This document shows, piece by piece, positions 1-6,568 of a stretch of 15,265 nt of DNA (positions are counted from its first letter, which is position 1; every line of letters starts with the position of its first letter). The notes beneath the pieces are model-generated. The model worked only from the letters and a program-made list of their open reading frames with translations. It made no database searches and was not told the origin of the DNA. The translations under genes were made by a program, and so were the position numbers. Origin of the DNA: Candidatus Omnitrophota bacterium (GTDB taxonomy: Bacteria > Omnitrophota > Gorgyraeia > Zapsychrales > JANLHA01). The stretch is taken from contig JAHFFS010000011.1 of NCBI GenBank assembly GCA_023247815.1, positions 1-15,265 of the forward strand, in the 5' to 3' direction.

Positions 1-224
1 TCTTTGACAAAACCAATGGTCACAAAAAAATTCTTGTATTCTTTGACGAGCTGACCTATTTTATCGTCGCTCGCAATGATCGGATAGCCAAGGACCTTTT
101 GGCCGACCTTCTTTGCTAAATCAATGATACCGGCAATGCGAAACTTTTTAGCTTCTTCAATGACATCGATGCAGGACTGACAATGCCCTCCACCGCCGAT
201 AAGGATAAGATCTTCACGCTTCAC
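1..224 (-). CDS. NeuD/PglD/LegH-like sugar O/N-acyltransferase, N-terminal part (cut by window edge)
   Basis: Read on the minus strand from a GTG at 224, the frame is open to the window edge and gives about 74 residues starting MKREDLILIGGGGHCQSCID. The LILIGGGGH(C)xSCIDVIE pattern followed by a second strand (IAGIID) is the Rossmann-like N-terminal domain of NeuD/PglD-type acyltransferases. In this family a left-handed beta-helix acetyltransferase domain normally follows; that part lies outside the window. A strong ribosome binding site (AAGGAGGAG) sits 7 bases before the GTG, which decides the start. The gene overlaps the end of the aminotransferase gene by 11 bases, so the two are probably translationally coupled. 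Following LegB and LegC, it is the expected N-acetyltransferase (LegH position) or a NeuD-like O-acetyltransferase of a nonulosonic-acid pathway. Which sugar position it modifies cannot be read from the fragment. Confidence 0.8.
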   Translation of the reverse strand, partial: MKREDLILIGGGGHCQSCIDVIEEAKKFRIAGIIDLAKKVGQKVLGYPIIASDDKIGQLVKEYKNFFVTIGFVK

Positions 225-1332
225 GATTGAGCTCCTCCTTGATCACACGACAAACTTGCAAGATATCTTCGGGTACGTTCAATGTTGACCCCGGCAACGT
301 TAATCCTGATTCATAAATCGCATAGGCCTGTAAAAAGGCTTTTTTGGCCCCCTGCTCCTGATACATTGGAAATTCGGTTAACGGCATAAATACCCGTCGG
401 GTGGGAACCCCTCGCTTCATCAATCCTTTTTGCAGATCTTCCATCTTCCTTTTCTTTAAAAAAATATTTGTTAACCACGACATATCCTTGCTCTGAGGAA
501 AAGAATCTTGAAAATGAAGTCCTGCGATATCCGACAACTCTTTGCGATAGATTTCAGAGAATCGCTTTTTAGTGGCTAAAAAATCATCAACCCGTTCCAG
601 TTGCGCCAACCCCAAAGAGGCTTCTAAATTCGTCATCCGATAATTAAACCCTATCTCCGGATGAAAATAGCCATTTTGATCACTTCGCGCCTGATTCACC
701 AAAAAACGGATATGGTCGATGCTCTTCTTATTTTGTCCAGCCAGCATCCCACCACCACCGACGGTGATTGTCTTATTTCCATTAAAACTAAAAACACCAA
801 AATCTCCCATCGTTCCCGTATGCCTTCGTTGAAAATAGGAGCCCAAACTCTGGGTTGCGTCCTCAATCACAAAAAGTCCTTGTTTTCTCGCGAGCTCCAT
901 AACGGCATCCATGTTGCAACTATGACCATAAAGATGCACGACAATGATCCCTTTTGTCTTTTTGTTAATCTTTAATTTAATCTGGTTGATATCCATGGTC
1001 CAAGTTTTTGTATCCACGTCGACAAAGACCGGTTGGGCCCCAAGATATTGTATGGGATTGACGGTCGCAATGAACGTCAAGACCGGAACAATGACTTCAT
1101 CTTCAGGGCCAACCCCCAATTCATGAAGGGCCATATGCATGGCTGCGGTCCCACTTTGCACCGCCACCGTTGCTTGAGCACCAATGTAATGACAAAATTT
1201 TTCTTCAAATTCTGGGACATAAGGACCGAAGGTTGAGACAAATCCCTGATCAAGGGCTCGAGTCACATAGCGCTTTTCAAGCTCGCTGATGTTGGGCGCA
1301 TCCAGATGGATCGTTTTAAACATTGTAGACAT
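214..1332 (-). CDS. legC: LegC-type PLP-dependent aminotransferase (DegT/DnrJ/EryC1 family)
   Basis: A 372-residue protein, normal length for the DegT/DnrJ/EryC1 sugar aminotransferases. These use PLP to put an amino group on a 4-keto-6-deoxy nucleotide sugar. Visible signatures are SGTAAMH (60-66, PLP phosphate loop), VPVLTFIATVNPI (82-94), EDATQSLGS (157-165, the Asp that contacts the PLP ring nitrogen) and SFNGNK (182-187), where Lys187 should carry the PLP, followed by a GGGGM loop. The wording VSTFGPYVPEFE and SFNGNKTITVGGGG is typical of the LegC subgroup, which makes the 4-amino intermediate of legionaminic acid. The ATG at 1332 is preferred: AGAGG lies about 10 bases upstream. A second ATG is at 1323. 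It overlaps the dehydratase gene by 17 bases and the acyltransferase gene by 11, a tight operon. LegC is well supported by the LegB neighbour; a related amino sugar (PseC-like or perosamine-like) is the main alternative. Confidence 0.85.
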   Translation of the reverse strand: MSTMFKTIHLDAPNISELEKRYVTRALDQGFVSTFGPYVPEFEEKFCHYIGAQATVAVQSGTAAMHMALHELGVGPEDEVIVPVLTFIATVNPIQYLGAQPVFVDVDTKTWTMDINQIKLKINKKTKGIIVVHLYGHSCNMDAVMELARKQGLFVIEDATQSLGSYFQRRHTGTMGDFGVFSFNGNKTITVGGGGMLAGQNKKSIDHIRFLVNQARSDQNGYFHPEIGFNYRMTNLEASLGLAQLERVDDFLATKKRFSEIYRKELSDIAGLHFQDSFPQSKDMSWLTNIFLKKRKMEDLQKGLMKRGVPTRRVFMPLTEFPMYQEQGAKKAFLQAYAIYESGLTLPGSTLNVPEDILQVCRVIKEELNREA

Positions 1333-2314
1333 TGGTCTTATACCTCTGCAAATGCCCGTCGGATTGAAACCACTGAATCGTTTTTCGTAGACCTTCTGAA
1401 AAGGAATACTGCTTATTCCAATTCGTTAAAGACTTTAATTTTTCATTGCTTCCTAACAACAGTTCTACCTCACTCTTACCTGGTCGCACCCGACTTGGAT
1501 CTAAAACAATCTTTGCCTTTGGATTGATGATTTCAATCAACTGTTTCGCTAAATCGCCAACACTCATCTCGCTTTGTGAAGCAATGTTGATTTCTTCACC
1601 GATGACCCCTTCTGCCTTCGCAATCTCAATAAACCCGCTGACCGTATCATCAACAAATAAAAGATCACGTTTCGGATGCAAAGAACCTAAATGGATTTCC
1701 GTCTTTCCTGCTAACAGTTGCGATATGATGGTAGGAATGATGGCTCGTGCAGACTGCCGCGGTCCAAAGGTATTAAAAGGACGGACTATGGTAACCGGCA
1801 AATCAAAACTTCGATAAAAGGACTCGCCCATATAGTCCGCGGCTATTTTTGAAGCGGCATAAGGAGACTGCCCTTGTTTAGGATGTTTTTCATCAATCGG
1901 TGTATACCGGGCGGTTCCATAAACTTCCGACGTCGAAGCTAATAAAATCCTTTTAACACCGTGATCCTTAGCTGCCTGTAAAACATTTAGCGTCCCTCTG
2001 ATGTTCGTCTCAAGATAACTGTCTGGGGCAAGATAACTGAAAGGGATTCCAATTAAGGCCGCCAAATGAAAAACCACATCCATGCCCTCTAGCGCCTTAC
2101 GGACTCCATTAGGATCACGCACATCCCCGGAAAAAATTTCAATCTGGTCGAGTTGTTCTTTCGAACAGCTGTCCAACCAACCGTAAGAATTCCAAACATT
2201 ATAATAAATGAACGCCCTGACCTTAGCACCTTCTCTGATAAGCCTTTCAACCAAATGACTGCCAATGAAGCCATCTGCTCCGGTCACAAGAACATTTGAA
2301 TTTTTTATTTCCAT
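1316..2314 (-). CDS. legB: LegB-type NAD-dependent nucleotide-sugar 4,6-dehydratase (extended SDR)
   Basis: A 332-residue extended short-chain dehydrogenase/reductase. The NAD-binding glycine motif TGADGFIG is at 11-18, DV at 64-65, HLAA at 83-86, the STSEVYG active-site segment at 127-133 and the catalytic YxxxK at Tyr152/Lys156. The segment AFIYYNVWNSYGWLD (34-48) and NTFGPRQSARAIIPTII are characteristic of the LegB branch, which converts a GlcNAc nucleotide to its 4-keto-6-deoxy form as the first step of legionaminic-acid synthesis. In Campylobacter the substrate is the GDP-linked sugar; the nucleotide used here cannot be told. The ATG at 2314 has an AAGAGGG ribosome site 7 bases away and lies 15 bases after the stop of the regulator gene, so it is co-transcribed with it. 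The product should feed the LegC aminotransferase encoded directly downstream. Confidence 0.86.
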   Translation of the reverse strand: MEIKNSNVLVTGADGFIGSHLVERLIREGAKVRAFIYYNVWNSYGWLDSCSKEQLDQIEIFSGDVRDPNGVRKALEGMDVVFHLAALIGIPFSYLAPDSYLETNIRGTLNVLQAAKDHGVKRILLASTSEVYGTARYTPIDEKHPKQGQSPYAASKIAADYMGESFYRSFDLPVTIVRPFNTFGPRQSARAIIPTIISQLLAGKTEIHLGSLHPKRDLLFVDDTVSGFIEIAKAEGVIGEEINIASQSEMSVGDLAKQLIEIINPKAKIVLDPSRVRPGKSEVELLLGSNEKLKSLTNWNKQYSFSEGLRKTIQWFQSDGHLQRYKTNVYNV

Positions 2315-2329
2315 TGCAACCCTCTTATT

Positions 2330-2923
2330 TTAGCGATGTAAATAAACGTCTTTCTCATCTTCATCCTGTTGTTTGACATTAACCTTTTGAATAAAGGTTT
2401 CGTCTTTGGCCAATTCTTGGATCAAATTAACCGATTTCTGATTTAGAAATTTATGATCAAATTTCTCGGTACAGATCAAAACAACACCCTCTCTTAAATC
2501 TTCGGTTAAATCCTGAATTCTCTGATACTGACAGTCGGTCAAATTCTGTTCCTGAATCACCGCCTCTACAAGGGCCACCAGGTCGGATTTTCCAACCAAA
2601 TAAAAGGCGCGTTCGCCTTCCTCATATAACTGTGAAATGAGAATCTTAATTTTTGATTTGATCAGACTGATGGAATCGATTGTTTTGAGGGTATATTTCA
2701 AGGATTTACGCATCTTTTCCGCGAATCCTTTGGGGGTAAGAAGATACTCGACTTTTTTCTTATTCAACTGACGGATACGAATATATCCCTTAGACACCAA
2801 ACGACGGATGAGCATATTCGTCATCCCTAATGAGAGATCTAAATGTTGTGAAATTTTCCGCTGATTGCAGTGGATGCGATCTCGGATAATATTGATAAGC
2901 TCAAATTCTCTTTCTTCTAACAT
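2330..2923 (-). CDS. Winged-helix (MarR-like, EPS-associated type) transcriptional regulator, first gene of the glycan operon
   Basis: A 197-residue protein. Residues about 5-66 read as a winged helix: NQRKISQHLDLSLGMTNMLI (20-39) is a helix-turn-helix with the recognition helix SLGMTNMLIRRLVSKGYI, and the wing is RIRQLNKKKVEYLLTPKGF. This resembles the EPS-associated MarR-like regulators often placed at the head of polysaccharide clusters. Residues about 100-180 form a separate alpha/beta-looking domain (RAFYLVGKSDLVALVEAVIQ, then VVLICTE). It recalls the ligand-sensing Rossmann-like domains of some winged-helix regulators, but I cannot assign a ligand. The tail QQDEDEKDVYLHR is charged. The start is ATG 2923 with AAAGGA 6-7 bases upstream. 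It leads the legB-legC operon, 15 bases before legB, and the promoter ahead of it is covered by inverted repeats, so autoregulation is likely. Whether it activates or represses is not visible. Confidence 0.75.
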   Translation of the reverse strand: MLEEREFELINIIRDRIHCNQRKISQHLDLSLGMTNMLIRRLVSKGYIRIRQLNKKKVEYLLTPKGFAEKMRKSLKYTLKTIDSISLIKSKIKILISQLYEEGERAFYLVGKSDLVALVEAVIQEQNLTDCQYQRIQDLTEDLREGVVLICTEKFDHKFLNQKSVNLIQELAKDETFIQKVNVKQQDEDEKDVYLHR

Positions 2924-2951
2924 CGCGTCCTTTGAATGGTTTAGGCTTTAT

Positions 2952-2988
2952 TGTTCAAATTATGAACATTATAAAATGTTATTGTTCA
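2952..2988. promoter_or_regulatory. Candidate operator: three TGTTCA/TGAACA half-sites over the promoter
   Basis: Plus-strand TGTTCA at 2952-2957 and TGAACA at 2963-2968 form a perfect 6-base inverted repeat with a 5-base spacer (17 bases in all). It covers the predicted transcription start and touches the -10. A third half-site TGTTCA lies at 2983-2988, between -35 and -10, 31 bases (about three helical turns) from the first and in the same orientation. A further perfect inverted repeat, AACATT-TTAT-AATGTT, overlaps the -10. The placement would block RNA polymerase if bound. The likely binder is the winged-helix protein encoded just downstream; that link is inferred. Confidence 0.65.
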
Positions 2989-2995
2989 ATGTCAA
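2968..2995 (-). promoter_or_regulatory. Sigma70 promoter of the regulator-legB-legC operon
   Basis: On the minus strand a perfect -35 TTGACA (2995-2990) and a perfect -10 TATAAT (2973-2968) are separated by 16 bases. The expected start of transcription is near 2961, giving a leader of about 38 bases that contains the AAAGGA ribosome site. It is one of the strongest promoter matches in the window, which fits a promoter normally held under repression. Confidence 0.8.
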
Positions 2996-3085
2996 GTTAA
3001 ATCGTCCTTCATAACATCAGACATGTAACCTGCTAACAATCATAGAGTTAAGATATTATTAATTCAAAAAACAGGTCAGGGCCTT

Positions 3086-3877
3086 TTACTTTTGTGCCCC
3101 GCCTTTAGAATTTGGGGGCGCGCTGTGTAAAGGCTTTTGCAGATTTGATGAGGGCCGAAGGCTTCGGGCCGTGGCATTTTGGCTGGCGCTTTGAATATTT
3201 CTTATGGAACTCTGCCGAGATTGACGGGCCTGCTGAAGGCTGGCCTGAGCTGAACGGCGGGCAGCACCGATATTTGCTTGGGCAGTTCTTTGAGCGGACC
3301 GGATCGATTGCACCGCAACATCAGAAGATTGCCGTAAAGACCGCGTCTGCTGATTGGATGATCGAACCGAAGTCAAAAGTCCCTGCTGATTGGATCGTAA
3401 ATTGGACGATCTTTGGCTCGCGTTTATGGAATTTTGAGCAGCTCTTGCGCCGTTGGCCGCGGCTTGAGCCAAATTGTGAGTTGACCGTCTAGCCTGACGG
3501 GCAATATTATCCGCCCGTGGTATTCGAGAAGCCGTGACCTGCGGCCGTCGAGAAAGTTGACTGCTCTGCGGACGGCTGCGGGAAGGTTGGTTAGCCAATG
3601 ATCGTTTCTGGCTCCTCACACTCGATGGAAAACTGTGATGAATCCGCTGCCCGGAAAAGGACCCTTGCGTTCTCGCGGCACCATCCATTTGGTTGCCTCT
3701 GCTCGAAACATTAGTCTGGGCGACCGGTGCCCTTGGCCCGAATTGTCCCCGATTACGAAAAGGGTTCGCGTTGGGGAATTGAATCGAGCTTGAACTGTTT
3801 TGCGCGAAAGCATTCATCCCTAATGCAAGGAAAAAAATGGATAGAAAAACCAAAATTTTAGAATTGGCTGTTCGCAA
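3086..3877 (-). CDS. Basic secreted low-complexity protein (Arg/Ser/Gln/Ala/Asn-rich), function unknown
   Basis: No family is recognised. From a TTG at 3877 the protein is 263 residues. It begins with a clear signal peptide: RTANSK, the hydrophobic stretch ILVFLSIFFLALGM, then AFA before QN, a good signal-peptidase I site. TTG is preferred over the upstream GTG at 3940 because AGGGGA lies about 6 bases before it and because a promoter sits over the GTG. The mature part is almost entirely R, S, Q, A, N, P and G. It has only three Asp, no Glu, no Cys and no Trp, so it is strongly basic. Within residues 181-225 (TTG numbering) Leu/Ile recur exactly every 11 residues (L181, I192, I203, L214, I225), a hendecad pattern typical of straight amphipathic helices. 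A possible job is binding an acidic partner such as LPS, exopolysaccharide or nucleic acid in the envelope. It appears to be a single-gene unit. Confidence 0.6.
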   Translation of the reverse strand: MRTANSKILVFLSIFFLALGMNAFAQNSSSSIQFPNANPFRNRGQFGPRAPVAQTNVSSRGNQMDGAARTQGSFSGQRIHHSFPSSVRSQKRSLANQPSRSRPQSSQLSRRPQVTASRIPRADNIARQARRSTHNLAQAAANGARAAQNSINASQRSSNLRSNQQGLLTSVRSSNQQTRSLRQSSDVAVQSIRSAQRTAQANIGAARRSAQASLQQARQSRQSSIRNIQSASQNATARSLRPSSNLQKPLHSAPPNSKGGAQK

Positions 3878-3930
3878 AATACTTCCCCTTTTTGAATGCT
3901 TCAGTGGTATTGGGACGATCGAATAAGCAA

Positions 3931-3959
3931 AGTATAACACATTATCGGAGGAAACCCAA
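3931..3959 (-). promoter_or_regulatory. Promoter of the basic secreted protein gene (extended -10)
   Basis: Minus strand: TTGGGT (3959-3954), 17 bases, then TATACT (3936-3931) preceded by TGT, an extended -10 (TGn). Transcription would start near 3925. That is downstream of the upstream GTG (3940) and about 48 bases before the TTG start at 3877, which supports the shorter reading frame. Confidence 0.55.
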
Positions 3960-3978
3960 ATTTCTTAGCCCACTTCGT

Positions 3979-4007
3979 GAACCCCGGGAGTTTAACTCCC
4001 GGGGTTC
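3979..4007. terminator. Perfect 12-bp stem hairpin after the CheX-like/acidic gene pair
   Basis: GAACCCCGGGAG (3979-3990) pairs perfectly with CTCCCGGGGTTC (3996-4007) across a 5-base TTTAA loop. It begins 7 bases after the stop codon of the acidic protein gene (minus strand), so it probably ends that transcript or protects its 3' end. No long U-run follows on either strand, so it is not a textbook intrinsic terminator. Its ACCCCG core recurs in the hairpins at 11148-11188 and 14891-14926. Confidence 0.6.
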
Positions 4008-4013
4008 GATCTT

Positions 4014-4547
4014 TCAGTCGGATTTGGGAGATGAGTTTTGACTTTTAATACTCGAAAGAAGCTTATCTAAACTTCGCATCGCCTTGGTAACCAACTCCTC
4101 AGCCCCAGAATGAGAACCTGGGTCTTCTTCAGGCGAACCAGCGGTGTCGGCCGGCTTTTCTTCGACTGACGGCTGCTCTTCTCTAGATTCCGACCGCTCC
4201 GTGACCGCAGCATCTGGCGTATTTTCATTTTCGTTGATCCCAGATATCCCAGAGGAGGCCTCCTGGTCAAGTTGATCCAAAATGGCTTTAGGATGCCCCG
4301 GTTGAGCTGGTCCCTGTTCCCCAGCACGATCTTCATTCAATTCTTGCCCGCTTTCCTGTTTATCATTTGCCGCAGTCTTTTCTGATATGGAGGCACCAGA
4401 AGCAGCAGGGGCTTGCCCTTCTGAATCAAGGTTTTCGGTCAAATCCGTCGGCTCTTCAACAAAATCTTGCTTCTGTGAATCCTTTAATTCGTCACTTTTC
4501 GTTGGTTGCGGCGACTGCGCGTCCGGCTTGATTTTCTCTTCAACCAT
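4014..4547 (-). CDS. Acidic, probably disordered cytoplasmic protein with a C-terminal helix, function unknown
   Basis: A 177-residue protein with no recognised family. It is dominated by E, D, S, Q, P, A and G with almost no aromatic residues, and has no signal peptide or membrane segment, so it is probably an intrinsically disordered soluble protein. The one segment that looks ordered is near the C-terminus, EELVTKAMRSLDKLLSSIKS (about 149-168). It has regularly spaced Leu/Val/Met/Ile and could be an amphipathic binding helix. The ATG at 4547 has AGGGGTGG as ribosome site; this overlaps the stop of the CheX-like gene 10 bases upstream, so the two genes are coupled. A partner, tether or chaperone-like role beside the CheX-like protein is possible, but only from context. 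Its bias (acidic) is opposite to the basic secreted protein next door. Confidence 0.6.
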   Translation of the reverse strand: MVEEKIKPDAQSPQPTKSDELKDSQKQDFVEEPTDLTENLDSEGQAPAASGASISEKTAANDKQESGQELNEDRAGEQGPAQPGHPKAILDQLDQEASSGISGINENENTPDAAVTERSESREEQPSVEEKPADTAGSPEEDPGSHSGAEELVTKAMRSLDKLLSSIKSQNSSPKSD

Positions 4548-4557
4548 CTATCCACCC

Positions 4558-5121
4558 CTATTTTGCTGCCGCCATCGTGATATCAGCAGCCATGGTTGGA
4601 TTGCCCTTATATGGAAAACTGATCTGATATTGATCAAACTGGTCTGGACTGAAATCAATCCCCACGGGGACTGAATTGATATAATTCGCCGGTGGAGAAG
4701 CAATTAAACTGCTGTATCCTAAACCCACTGCCTTGCTTTTAAATTTATCAACGACGCTGGTAACAAATTTTCCGAAATACTCCACCATTTGATCGTCATC
4801 TTCATCATTGAAGCCGCTCAAGCCTAAATTTTTATACAAAAGCGGTGCTTTTTCTTTTAACACATAGAAGCATGTCGCTCCGATGGCCTGATGACTGGCC
4901 ATCGCCTTTTCCGACGAGTAGAAACTGACTGCCGATATGTAGGTCGATTCATTAAAAATATCCATGCCGGAAATCCGCAATTTCCCGTCGTACTCCATGG
5001 TCGCCTTCTTCTTCATGGTCGTCTTCCCGGCGAAAGCGTCCGCGTCGCGTTCCTGCAGAATCCCGAGGACCAACTCAGCAAAACTGTTCGCAATACTTTC
5101 TAAATTTTTATTGGTCGCCAT
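4558..5121 (-). CDS. CheX-like (CheC/CheX-fold) domain protein, probably without phosphatase activity
   Basis: A 187-residue cytoplasmic protein. The layout fits the CheX fold: an N-terminal segment with SFAELVLGILQ (13-23), central strands (KLRISGMDIF, YISAVSFYSS), then DEDDDQMVEYFGKFVTSVVDKFKSKAVGLGY (split around 106-136) and a C-terminal part with PPANYINSVPVGIDF and a YQISFPY strand. CheX/CheC phosphatases dephosphorylate CheY-type response regulators using an ExxN pair on the long helix (usually in a GExxN context). Here the aligned positions are G117-Lys118-x-x-Thr121, so both catalytic residues are absent. The protein may instead bind a response regulator or have a structural role. 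The start is ATG 5121 with GGAAGGG upstream. It is followed after 10 bases by the acidic disordered protein. The family call rests on pattern recognition and is moderate. Confidence 0.5.
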   Translation of the reverse strand: MATNKNLESIANSFAELVLGILQERDADAFAGKTTMKKKATMEYDGKLRISGMDIFNESTYISAVSFYSSEKAMASHQAIGATCFYVLKEKAPLLYKNLGLSGFNDEDDDQMVEYFGKFVTSVVDKFKSKAVGLGYSSLIASPPANYINSVPVGIDFSPDQFDQYQISFPYKGNPTMAADITMAAAK

Positions 5122-5156
5122 AATCCGCCCTTCCTTTCACAACAAACAATACCTTC

Positions 5157-5162
5157 ATTATA
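5157..5162 (-). promoter_or_regulatory. -10 element of the CheX-like gene promoter (weak -35)
   Basis: Minus strand TATAAT at 5162-5157, about 35 bases before the ATG at 5121. The region at the -35 distance (around 5180-5185) reads CTTTTA and is a poor match. The gene is divergent from the ZIP transporter, whose own promoter starts at 5193, so some promoter must lie here. Confidence 0.45.
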
Positions 5163-5192
5163 GTGAGACTCCCTGAGCTTAAAAGAAAAAAA

Positions 5193-5221
5193 TTGTGAAT
5201 TTAAAATACAAATGATAAGAT
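5193..5221 (+). promoter_or_regulatory. Promoter of the ZIP transporter gene
   Basis: TTGTGA (5193-5198), 17 bases, TAAGAT (5216-5221), preceded by TGA so that it forms an extended -10. The start would be near 5228, giving a leader of about 23 bases. No clear ribosome site precedes the ATG at 5251. I see no obvious zinc-regulator (Zur) palindrome. Confidence 0.5.
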
Positions 5222-5250
5222 AACTCAGTCTTAAAAGCGAATCAACCCTT

Positions 5251-6036
5251 ATGGATAAAACCGCTGTCATCTTTTGGACAATTTCCACCGGCATCCTAAG
5301 CGCCTTGGCAACCGGATTAGGAGCCATACCCGTCCACTTCCTAAAATCCAACTCAAAACTGGTCCGCGCTTTCTCGTGCGCCTTTGCCGCTGGAATGATG
5401 CTCTCGGCCTCGGTCTTCTCGCTCGCCCAGGAAGGCATTGCCTTAAAAACGCAAAACCCTTTCGCGCCTTACGTGGTTATGCTCGGCCTGCTTTTAGGCG
5501 CCGCGTTTTGTTGGCTGACTGAAAAACTGGTTTCGAACCATCACCATTCCAATGTTTTCACAAAAGGCTTCTCGAAAAAAAGTTTGTTGGTTTTTATAAC
5601 GATGTTCATCCATTCCATACCGGAAGGGATTGCCATTGGCGTTGGCTTCGCGACGGGAAATATGCAATTTGGATTGATCATGGCGTTAGCCATCGCGATC
5701 CACAATATCCCGGAAGGGATCGCGGTATCTCTGCCTTTGAAATCAGAAGGGATATCGACGACAAAATGCGCTTTCATTTCAATTCTGACCAGCATTCCGC
5801 AGCCCATCATGGCCGTGCCTGCTATGCTGCTCACTTGGGTATTTCAACCGCTGTTACCGGTCGGACTCGGCTTTGCCGGAGGGGCGATGATTTATCTTGT
5901 CGTCGCTGAATTGATTCCTGATGCCTTAGCTGAAGGAGGAACATCCTTAACGGCCTGGGGGGTCATGCTGGGGTTAACACTCATGCTCTTCTTAACGCAG
6001 ATCCTGAGTTTCATTCCCAAAAGCATCTTTTCTTAA
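5251..6036 (+). CDS. ZIP family divalent metal transporter
   Basis: A 261-residue integral membrane protein with about eight hydrophobic segments, the usual size of bacterial ZIP (ZupT-like) carriers, which bring Zn2+, Fe2+ or similar metals into the cytoplasm. The metal-site motifs are clear. TM4 carries HSIPEGIAIG (His121, Glu125) and TM5 carries HNIPEGIAV (His151, Asn152, Glu155), together the binuclear site of the family. ELIPDA (220-225) lies in a later helix. The cytoplasmic loop between TM3 and TM4 has the expected His cluster (NHHHSN, 96-101). It is a single plus-strand gene between two minus-strand blocks, divergent from the CheX-like gene and convergent with fabZ (45 bases apart). 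The ATG at 5251 starts a membrane segment directly and has only a weak ribosome site. Metal preference cannot be read from the sequence. Confidence 0.9.
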   Translation: MDKTAVIFWTISTGILSALATGLGAIPVHFLKSNSKLVRAFSCAFAAGMMLSASVFSLAQEGIALKTQNPFAPYVVMLGLLLGAAFCWLTEKLVSNHHHSNVFTKGFSKKSLLVFITMFIHSIPEGIAIGVGFATGNMQFGLIMALAIAIHNIPEGIAVSLPLKSEGISTTKCAFISILTSIPQPIMAVPAMLLTWVFQPLLPVGLGFAGGAMIYLVVAELIPDALAEGGTSLTAWGVMLGLTLMLFLTQILSFIPKSIFS

Positions 6037-6081
6037 AATCGATCTTCCCTCATCTGCTCGTCGAAAAATTCCCAAAACGAA

Positions 6082-6516
6082 TCAGACTTCCTTAACGCCG
6101 AAACCAATCTCCGCTTCCGCGACCAATTTTTCTTTCACAAAAGCCTCGGCCCTTAAGAATCCCGCCATTTTCATCATCTTGATCGTTGTGACCTCAATCC
6201 TCAGTTGATCACCGGGGGTCACGGGCTGATGGAACTTCGCCGTGGTCTTGGCCAAGTAATAAATCAGGTTCTTACCGTGCAGGTTCTTGCTGTAATAAAA
6301 ATAAACACACGCCGCCTGCGCCATGGATTCAATGATCAAGACACCGGGCATCACTTTTTCCTCTGGAAAATGTCCGACGAAATAGGACTCATTGATCGAA
6401 ACATTCTTGATCGCGATCAACTTTTGATTGGGGACAACATCGATGACCTTATCGATCAAAAGGAAAGGAAACCGATGAGGGATGATTTCTTGAATCTGCT
6501 GGATGTTCAATTCCAT
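6082..6516 (-). CDS. fabZ: (3R)-hydroxyacyl-ACP dehydratase FabZ
   Basis: A 144-residue hot-dog-fold protein, close to the usual FabZ length. It dehydrates 3-hydroxyacyl-ACP to trans-2-enoyl-ACP in fatty-acid elongation. IPHRFPFLLIDKV (12-24) is the conserved N-terminal motif. GHFPEEKVMPGVLIIESMAQ carries the catalytic His49 and Glu63, and the PVTPGD strand is intact, so it should be active. The ATG at 6516 has a strong GAGGAGG ribosome site. It lies 52 bases downstream of the ATPase gene. FabG and a KAS-like protein are encoded further upstream on the same strand, so it looks like a fab gene separated from its set by the ATPase. A perfect palindrome (CGGCCGA-CA-TCGGCCG, 6537-6552) sits in the gap. 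With a degenerate KAS nearby, it could serve a specialised acyl chain rather than bulk lipids. Confidence 0.9.
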   Translation of the reverse strand: MELNIQQIQEIIPHRFPFLLIDKVIDVVPNQKLIAIKNVSINESYFVGHFPEEKVMPGVLIIESMAQAACVYFYYSKNLHGKNLIYYLAKTTAKFHQPVTPGDQLRIEVTTIKMMKMAGFLRAEAFVKEKLVAEAEIGFGVKEV

Positions 6517-6568
6517 GTTAACTCCTCCTCAATGAGCGGCCGACATCGGCCGAGCCGACACTCCGAAA

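Noticed and set aside
3060..3090. Intrinsic terminator after the basic secreted protein gene
   Set aside because: A run of T (TGTTTTTTG on the minus strand) follows the stop, but the preceding GC-rich bases form only a 3-4 bp stem. Too weak to list as a feature.
3112..3492. Plus-strand open frame of 126 codons opposite the basic secreted protein gene
   Set aside because: It exists because the opposite strand encodes a low-complexity, stop-poor protein. The product looks like no protein family, no ribosome site or promoter precedes it, and the minus-strand frame has a signal peptide and regular 11-residue spacing.
6537..6552. CGGCCGA-CA-TCGGCCG palindrome between the ATPase gene and fabZ
   Set aside because: The two-base centre leaves at best a short stem with a strained loop, no U-run follows, and fabZ just downstream needs read-through. 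Not called as a terminator; noted in the fabZ entry.
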